From contig NC_134396.1 of assembly GCF_035582795.1 (NCBI RefSeq), positions 31,725,683 through 31,789,682 of the forward strand: a stretch of 64,000 nucleotides of DNA, written 5' to 3'. Position 1 is the stretch's first letter; every line of letters begins with the position of its first letter. The stretch is from Mycteria americana. Taxonomy: Eukaryota; Chordata; Aves; Ciconiiformes; Ciconiidae. The notes below the pieces were generated by a model. The model had not been told where the DNA came from. It saw nothing but the letters and a program-made list of their open reading frames with translations, and ran no database searches. Both the position numbers and the translations under genes were made by a program. Shown in pieces: positions 51,501-60,500 of this stretch.

Positions 51501-54500
51501 TGTCACTGCTGAATTAATTTCCTGAATCTTGTGTCTCTCTTTTAGGTCATTATGAGTATTCTCCTGCCTCCCACCATCTTGATGCTGGAGTTTAAAAGCA
51601 AGGCAGAAATGTCTCATGTGCCTCAGTCTCAAGACTTCCACCAGTTCACATGGTATCATGGGGATCAGAGCCCAACCAGCTCTAAAGACGCCTTGTCTCT
51701 GGTTAGTCTGTGATGATCAGTCATTTGTGTGTTAGAGTCTGTCTGTTTACCACAGTATAATCCTGAGGAGTGAGGAGAAGGTGATGAGCTGGAAGCGTTG
51801 GGGCCCAAGTCTCAAGAAGTAGGGGTTTGATCCCTTGTTTGGATACAGTCTGAAGTGACCTTGCACAAGTCACTTCATCTGTCCTGGGTGTTGCTTCTCT
51901 ACTGGTCATAATGAGAAAATCCTTCCCAAACTCACAGAATTATAATGAGATTATAATTATTTATCGGTTACACAGGTATTTTAGGGCATAAAGTCTTATT
52001 TAAGCTGCAGATAAATACCTACGTAATCTTGTATACCAAGTAATCTAAGAGTGGTTTCGTATCATACACAAAATCACATCCATAAAACTCAATTCAGGTT
52101 GCCCAGTCGAGCTGTCCAAAGCAAGGAAACAGCAGAACTGGGGCAGTCCAGGTCCCATCCTCTTCAATTCACTCCTTCCTCCCACTCTGCCTGGCCAGCA
52201 GCCTCTGCCCCTCATCTCAGCCACAGCCTCTCCCCCTCTCCATGTCCATCCTTTGCTCTTAGTGTCTGCTTGAGATTTTGTTTCCTGAATTACATCCTAG
52301 CCCTTCCAGAGGTCTAGCTCCTGCCCTCCTTGTTGGAAAACAGGGTATCTCTACTTCTGCATCGCTTGAGCCTAGCAGAGACGCCATTTAAAGCACAAGA
52401 GAAACACTGTGCTTTTGATTTAGTCACCTGAACTGAGTGCTGAAACACTCTGCAGGGACCTGTGGTTGCGCAAAAGTCCTTCTTAGGCCCGTCTGTGGAG
52501 AGTCTCCAGCATAAGTGAAGTCTTCGCCTTTTAAGATCTGAATTACCCCAGACTTCTGCTAAGCAGAATTGCCTGTCTTTCTTTTTCTCATTCTCCACAA
52601 AGCATTCCTGGAACTGAAAATTTCCAAAAGGTTTCAGTCTGAGGTAGACAGCAGACACAGAGAGTTTCGATCCAAAAGGATAAATGTTGGTGAGGTGCTA
52701 ACCAATGACAACAGGATTGAAAATTGAGAGCTGTAAGGCAATTTTTTTTGCTCTGCTCTGCTTATCTTACAGCAGATAAGCACTGTGGATTTCTTGGGAC
52801 CTTCTCAGTTAACTTTCAATTTGTGTAAAATAATAGAGAGTGGATTGTCATTGAGGGCTTTCCCAGCAGCATGGTAAGCCTTTCGATGCCATGCTTGTGT
52901 TTTCTTTCTCTGATGCAGAAAAATGCTTGAAGCCGTTATCTCCTGCAGTGCCTGTCTAGTATAGTCAGTTCAAAAATGCTTTTTATGGGTATCATAAGTA
53001 ACAGCTATGATACAGAGGACGGGCCAATTGTGATTATTTGCAAAAGGACTACCCCGGCAGTCTGGTAGACGGCAACACAGCAATGTGCGTAAGCACTTTT
53101 CGGACCTGCCTCAGGCAGCACTGCTTCCTCCCTGTCCTAGCAATAAGCTTAACTTCGGATTTTATCTAATATAGAGTGTTGTTTAAAACAAAAGGCTGAG
53201 CTACCACTTTTTCTTAAATACCCTGATATGAAATGTTATAGAAAAATGTACAGAAAATTTCAGCAGTGTACATGTGCCATATAGACCATCTGTCACACAC
53301 AGTCATAAATTCCAGTGACCTGCTGCAGCTGCAGATTGCACTCTTTCATGGGACTCTCTCCTTCACCATGGAGGATCTGATGTTAACACATTGGGATGAT
53401 TCTGTGTATCAAATTCTCTGGTTTAGCACTTTTCTGAGTCAAATGTGGTGAAAAAGAAATCAGTTTTCCCCGATAACCCAAGGAAATGTTGTGTAGTAGG
53501 GATAAATATGTCACATAAAAAGTGCTATACTGCAGATGTCTAGTAGCAGTTTTAGCATTGATATTAGCCAAGGCAATTGGCCAGCGTTGAAACAAAACTG
53601 AACAAGGTAGTTTTGGTTCCCTCAGCCTTGCCCAACTATTAGCTATTTATAGTTCCCCCAGGCCTCTCTCCTTCATCTCTGAAAACTCCTTTCAGCACCT
53701 TCTGGTTTTGTAAGTTGCCCACTGCTGTGTGTCTGCAGCTCTTGGGCTTCAGCGGCAATCAGATATTTGTATTTCAGAGGGGTACTTGGACAAGTGTCAA
53801 ACTCTGGATACAGAATCAAGTGTGTTTGCTTTTTTGTTTTTTGTTTGTTTGTTTTTATTTTACTGAAGGTAATAAAGAAGTTACCTGTATTTTTTGTAGA
53901 AAGATCTTTGTAAGAGAGTACTTATTTCATCCTCATCTTCTAATCAGGCATACAATACATCAAAAATAGTAAATAGATTCTGTATTTAGAATTTCACTGT
54001 CTTGACATATTCTGTGCAACTGTATACATGAGAGGAAATGTGATGCTTATTCCCTTATTTCAGAATGTGCTACAGTTGGCAGTGGAGTTCTAGCTAACAC
54101 AGTTATGTCATATTGGGAGTTGTTATTGATCTGTATTTTGCAGACGGGGAAAGCGAGACACAGAGTGATTAAGTGACTTTACTTAAAGACTTAAAGAAAT
54201 GTGTGGCAGAAATAGGAGTGGATTCAGGTCTGCTGACACCCGGTCCACTGCCTGTATTCATAAGAGCAAACTCTAAATGCGTATTTATAGTGGAAAAGTA
54301 TGCATGTTAATTATTGCAAATGAGATGGTTGTAACCAGACAAAATCAAATTACAGTAATGGTTTGTATATTCAGAACAAAGCTTAAATGTTTGTGCCTGT
54401 CCTCCCTCTAACATGACACAACCTTTGCAATCATAGACCATGGTTACTTACTTTTAAAATGCTGTTTCCTTTTAAAGAAGGATTATGATGTGGAGAAGGT

Positions 54501-57500
54501 TGCTCAGAAGTCTGATGAAAGCCAAGTAGACGGTGGACAAGGAAACCTGCCTAGCACTAGAAAAATCTATGAGTTCTACAACGCACCAATTGTCAAGTTC
54601 TGGTTTCACACGGTTGGTCATCACTCTAGAACTTGGATTGCGAAAACCCGCCTTTGATCCTTCAAATACCACTTGATGCTGCTTTTACTTTGCCTAGCAT
54701 GGATTTGCAGCCACTTAGTGGTGGGAGTGGGTGGGAAGACATTTGAATATTTCTCTCACAATTAAGTGAAAAGTTTTTCTGCTAAAATCATGCAGCTGCA
54801 TTAAAAAAAAAAAAAAAAAGAACAAAAAAACAATTATAAGGAACTAAAGAAAAACCGAGCACAGCTTTTTACAGTCCTTAATTACACATGTAGAGATAGA
54901 TTTGCAGCTGGCCTTAAATACCTTAAATACCTCACAGATATTCCTGTCCCTCTCTTTAGGAACTGTTTCTGAAGGAGTGAATATTAATCTGTAGGAGATC
55001 ATTTGCTATAGAGAAATATGCATTTATTAAATCAATTTTAGTAACTAACCTTGTGTCAATAGAGCTTTGGATATTTAAGATCAGGCTGCCTGTTGGGTCA
55101 GACCACCATGTACATAAACTGTTACTCCTTTAACAGGCTGTCATTAGGTGCTTTATAGGTTGTTGATCTATTATCTCAGATACATTTATAGCGTGTTCTG
55201 GTACCTTTAAAATATGTGCTTTCCACCTGATACTGGTCTTCCTGTGTTTTGGAAGGCACTGATTAACCAGCAGTGATTTCACATAGCTTTGAGAATTGTT
55301 ATTTGCTCCTACAGAGGGTTAGGAAAAAAGCATAGCACGGTCTTTACATTCGAATAATGGTGTGCAGATAAAATAGTCTGTCTCATATATGGGTTTGGGA
55401 TCTAGGTGAACATGCGCTGCAATAGTTTGTCTTCTGCTCCCATTTTTTCAGCACTAAAGCACCAATTTCCAAATGATGTTTAAGTATATTCCCATAAAAA
55501 ATACTTTGGAGAACTGGAGGAAAGATTTTGGGCTCAAAAATCTGATACTGCCCCAGTATTTTGAATACATATAGTCAGGCTAATCACCTGTTAATATGTG
55601 CAGAAATTTGTTGGGAGATTTTTGTGCATATGGATTATATACAGTGTGTTTTGTAGATGGCGTACATGGCGTTTCTCATGCTTTTCACTTACACTGTGTT
55701 GGTGAAGATGGAACCAAGACCGAGCGTGCAAGAGTGGCTTGTTATCATTTATATTTTCAGCACTGCTATTGAAAAAGTCAGGGAGGTAAGCTTTTCCATT
55801 CACCCTTCTCATCTGTAGAGGATATATTATAAGCCAGCGAATAGCGTAAAGTGAAGAATGCCAAATCCTGCATTCTTTTTGTAGAGAATTTAGGAGAGGA
55901 AAGAATTATACAGGGTATTTATTTCTGAGAAGTCTTTTATTTGAAGACCAGTACTTGGGCTTTGAAAGTGCATCTTAAAGTTTGTCCTTATATTTCTATT
56001 TTTCTGGGTAAAGCCAGTGGTAATGTGCAGGTTGCTTGAGAGCGATTGTGCTGAATTGAGATTTGGAGCCCCAGTGTAGGCACCTGTTTCTTAATTTTTT
56101 TGAGCGGATCATTAGATTTCTTATAACAAATATGGAATTTGTTTTTAGATACTTACTTTGAGTGTGGATATTGTTATCCATTAATAGGTGTTATGTGTAG
56201 AATAATCTATGGCTCTCCATCAAGTCTAACTGACCCTCTACAAATAAAACTGGAAAGAAGCCACCATCAACTTTTAATGCTGGATTCATAGAGCATGGAT
56301 AAATGATATTCCAATCAAAATTAATCACAATTATTTGCAGTTGATTAGATCTGATTCAGATTATATTCTGAACATAAATTGCACTCCAAACCTGAGGCTG
56401 GGGACGAATGCAACTATGTGTTTCCCAAGTTATTGTATCTGATCGGACATATCTTCACTGTATAATTGGCACATAATAAACAATAGTAGGGTGAATTGTC
56501 TTTTATATGACATTTGAAATGCTGTACTTTTAGAGGAATAAAACTGCAAAAAAGCAGGCACAGTTCTGAGTGAAGGATGCTCTTACAACAGATCACTCAG
56601 AAGACTGGGATATCAGTATGAGAGATGTGAAGGATTTCAAAGGGTAGCAGAAATTCTGGGAATATATTGAAGCTTGGATAAACATACAAGTTCTGTGGCT
56701 GCATGAGATGAAATTGAAAAAATCTACACAAGGATTGTCTAGCTGAGAAAAAAATTGAATGTGAAATAGCAGGTACTTTGGAAATCACTGTTGTGCTGTT
56801 GCATCATGTTGATGGTGGACAGTGGAAACATCAGCTCTTCTTTCTAGTGTTAACATTCACTGGAGGCTTTGAAATTCATGTCTTCTACTTGATTTTCTTT
56901 GTCCATGTACTAGTTCTGGTCTGCTGGCAAAGACTTTGTAGGACACTGTGTCTTACACGTGCAGCTAATTAATTGCTGAGGGCCTTGTTATATATAACTG
57001 TAAACCTCTATTTCTCTAGATTGTATCAACTAATTGTTAAAGCCTTAGGCCCTGATCCTGCAACTAGTTCCTCATGTGAGTTAGTCCAACTGAATTGAGT
57101 AGGATCACTTGTTTACATTAATGTGTTCATATGCGTAAATTCTTGCAGGATCAGGGCGTAACTTTTAAAAATCTCTCCTTTGCTTGGTACTTATCAGTGT
57201 GATCTTACATAGCACTGCATAATTGGCCTCACTTGTGCAATGTGCAAAGGTTTTATTTATGGCCTCCCAAAGATTCCACTTCACACATTTGCTCAGTGAA
57301 GCTTAAAATCCCTTTGGGGCACCTCACAGTTCAAGGAGTGAACATTTCATTCTTTACCTTGCTAGTTGCCAGCACTCCTTTTTTTAGCATGTCCTTGGTG
57401 GAATACAAGGATCTTTCTTTATATTTTCAGTCTGAAATAAAAAGCATTAGTTATTTTCCCATCAGCAAGGTTAGGTTGGTACTTTCCATGACTTAGGGGC

Positions 57501-60500
57501 TTTTGAAAGGGCTGTTTGAGGTCATGACCATTCCTCTAGAAAATGCTCGTTAATTTATAATGATACGTATGCATAACAGTTCTGTACTGGCTGCTCTTTT
57601 CTGCTGAGGAACATGCTCTTTAGTGAATGGGTTCAGGCTCAGAAGCCGTTTTTCCTTAGGAAGAGATATCCTATTTGGTGTGGCATACTTGAGCAATACG
57701 ACACTATAGATTTAGTACAAACCTCATTAATGGTGAATGGCAATATGCAGTACATGGGCTGGCAAAAAAAAAAAAAAAGAAAAGAAAAAAATGATACATT
57801 CCAAAATATCATGAAACAGTTCAGACAGAAAAGGTTAAAGAATGTATCTGTGATTTTAATGGAATTTTGTTGGTATTTTTTTTCCCACATTCTACTCAGG
57901 TATTTATCTCAGAACCTGGAAAATTCCGCCAAAAAGTGAAGGTGTGGATTTATGAATACTGGAATTTTACTGATTCTATAGCTATCATCCTGTTTATGAT
58001 TGGTTTTGGCTTGCGCTGGTCCGACCCCCCTGTTCAAACTGCAGGGAGGCTACTTTACTGCTTGGATATAATATTTTGGTATACTCGGCTCCTTGATCTT
58101 TTTGCTGTGAATCAGCATGCTGGCCCATACCTGACAATGATTGGGAAAATGGTAAGTATTATGCTTTGGAGCAATATTTTTGTAGTTAAGGCATCTATTG
58201 AGGAATGTGTAAAGGTCAGAAGTGACAGAAAAGAATGATGATCAAAGGAGGGGTCACCTAATAATTCATAGTGAATGTATTACCTGTAAATACCATGTCT
58301 TTTTCTGTTTGTGAGTTGACCATAATCAGATTTCAATTCTCTCTAATTTATTCATTATTTGAATTTATTCACAAAAGCCATTTTTGCTTTGTTCCTTAGA
58401 GAAGGGTTGCATTTGAGCTGAGTTTCTGATCCAGCTTGATAATAGGAGGAGGAAAAATCACTGTCTCTTGCAGATGGGCTCACTACTATAGATAATTCCC
58501 CTACCTCTTGGAAACTATCTCATTATTATTTTACATTTTGATTCAAATAATTATATCCCATTTTAGCAGGCAAAATTTCTCTGAGATCAAAGTTAATTTT
58601 TTTTCTCGTTTGGTATAAGAACTGCTGCTGAACTGCTGCCTAGTCTTGAGGGACATCTGCAGATTCCCACTGTAATTTCCCTCAGTTATTGGGAACTATC
58701 TTATTAATACTTTTATATTCTGTCTTGCATAGTAATTCCAATTCCATGTTAGAAGGCAAAATCATTTTCACTGCTATTTCTTGCTCTCAGTTTGGAAGAA
58801 ATACCACCGAGGAAAACCACCATCATAAGGTCTCTGCATTTTTGAAATCTTGCTTAAGATCTTAAAAGGGACTTGAGAGGCAAGTAGGACTTGTGGCCTT
58901 TTTGGTCCAGGATGACTTTAACCTCTGTAAAATACTTGGGTAGTCCAGGTCATAGAAATAAAATATTTTTATTTCCTCCTGCATATTAGATTATTAGCCC
59001 TGCTTTTTTATTCTGATTTGTAAAAGCAGTGATTGATACTCTTCCCTAAAATGTATGTCTCCTTTACATATAATTAACACAGCTAATTCTTTCATGTGAA
59101 CATGTCTTCCAGACAGCAAACATGTTCTATATTGTGGTCATGATGGCCATAGTCCTGTTGAGTTTCGGAGTGTCACGAAAGGCAATCCTTTCACCAGAGG
59201 AGCCTCCTTCTTGGACTCTGGCACGAGATATTGTATTTCAGCCGTACTGGATGATGTTTGGTGAGGTCTATGCTGGAGAAATAGATGGTAAGTAATTTTC
59301 ATACTACAGCTCAACAGCTTAAATTTAATATGTGCAGAAGGATGTCCACTTTGGGCTACTAGAGTTTTGACCACATATTGAGTCTATTCTTTCTCAAACA
59401 ATTTTGATTCCAGTATACGTCCTTAATGAGTAATGCTGCATGAATAAAGGTGAGAATACTAGTTTCTTTGTTAAAAATAAAGATTAAGCTTTAAAACCTT
59501 CAAATTTAGCTTTTCAAATGAAGTATATTGCAAAGTTCAGAGCAAAGCACATAGGAACTAATACTAAGCTAGTTCATGTTCAGAGGATCTGGCAGTGAAA
59601 TGAATTTCCAATTAGGCAAACCCAAAGCTGCTGATCATTTGGAGAAAAGTCTACAAAGTTGCCTTAAAGGAAGAAGGAACAAAGGGGAAACAAAAAAGGA
59701 AAAATAAGAAAGAAAAATTATTTTTCACCATAGTAAGAGTTACCTGGCATCATTCTTAAACAGATAAACCAGTTGAACATAGGAAAAATAGAACCAATCA
59801 ATGTAAATAGGAAAAATATTATATCTTGATTATGGCTTTGACCTTGTCTCAGTAAGAGAGAAGAACCAGGCACTCCAGGAGGTATTTCAGCAGTACAGAT
59901 GGAAGGCACTCTCATGCTGCTAAGTGATGGGTACAAGTAAGACAGTCCCTAAAATAGAAAAGCAAGTGTGCAGATAGATACAGATATTTAAGATACATAG
60001 TTCAGCATAAGACCTGGTTCATTAAAATAATTTAAGATGTTGCATCATCCATTATTATTGCTGAAACAGTCACATGATGGCTATGTATTTTGGTTATATA
60101 AGTCAAAATTCTTTAAATGAAAGCACACTGTTAAGTTTCACAGTTTAATCCATTTAATCATTTATTAATGCTAAACCTTTAGAAATTTGACACTTGCCAA
60201 ATAAAGCTATGATTTCTCTAATGACTCTTTATGCTGTGGAATATGTCCTGAATTTAGGCTGCTGCCTTATAAATGTGTTTAAAATTTCCTCCAAGGTGTA
60301 AAATTTGATTAAAAATTATAAAGACTGGAATGTATTTATTTTGACCATTTAAAAACATTAAGAGGGATCCCTTAATTTCTGATTTGTTGCTTCATCTCAC
60401 AAATATTCATAGCCATATATTCTTTTGCACATGAGTTAATGTGGTCTTACTGAAGCTCTAAAGGAATAACACTCCAGTACTGATAAAGCAGCCTTTGCTC

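Larger units (their letters stand above)
49677..54477 (+). other. TRPM6: TRPM6 introns 16-18 (with exons 17-18 inside)
   Basis: Intron 18 holds two MIR remnants in opposite orientations (51800-51962 and 54127-54265) and a (GTTT)n run near 53831-53860. Nothing else recognised. Confidence 0.75.
54613..57899 (+). other. TRPM6: TRPM6 introns 19-20
   Basis: Contains poly(A) runs at 54803-54819 and 57764-57778 and a palindromic MITE-like element (57049-57157). No other feature recognised. Confidence 0.75.
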
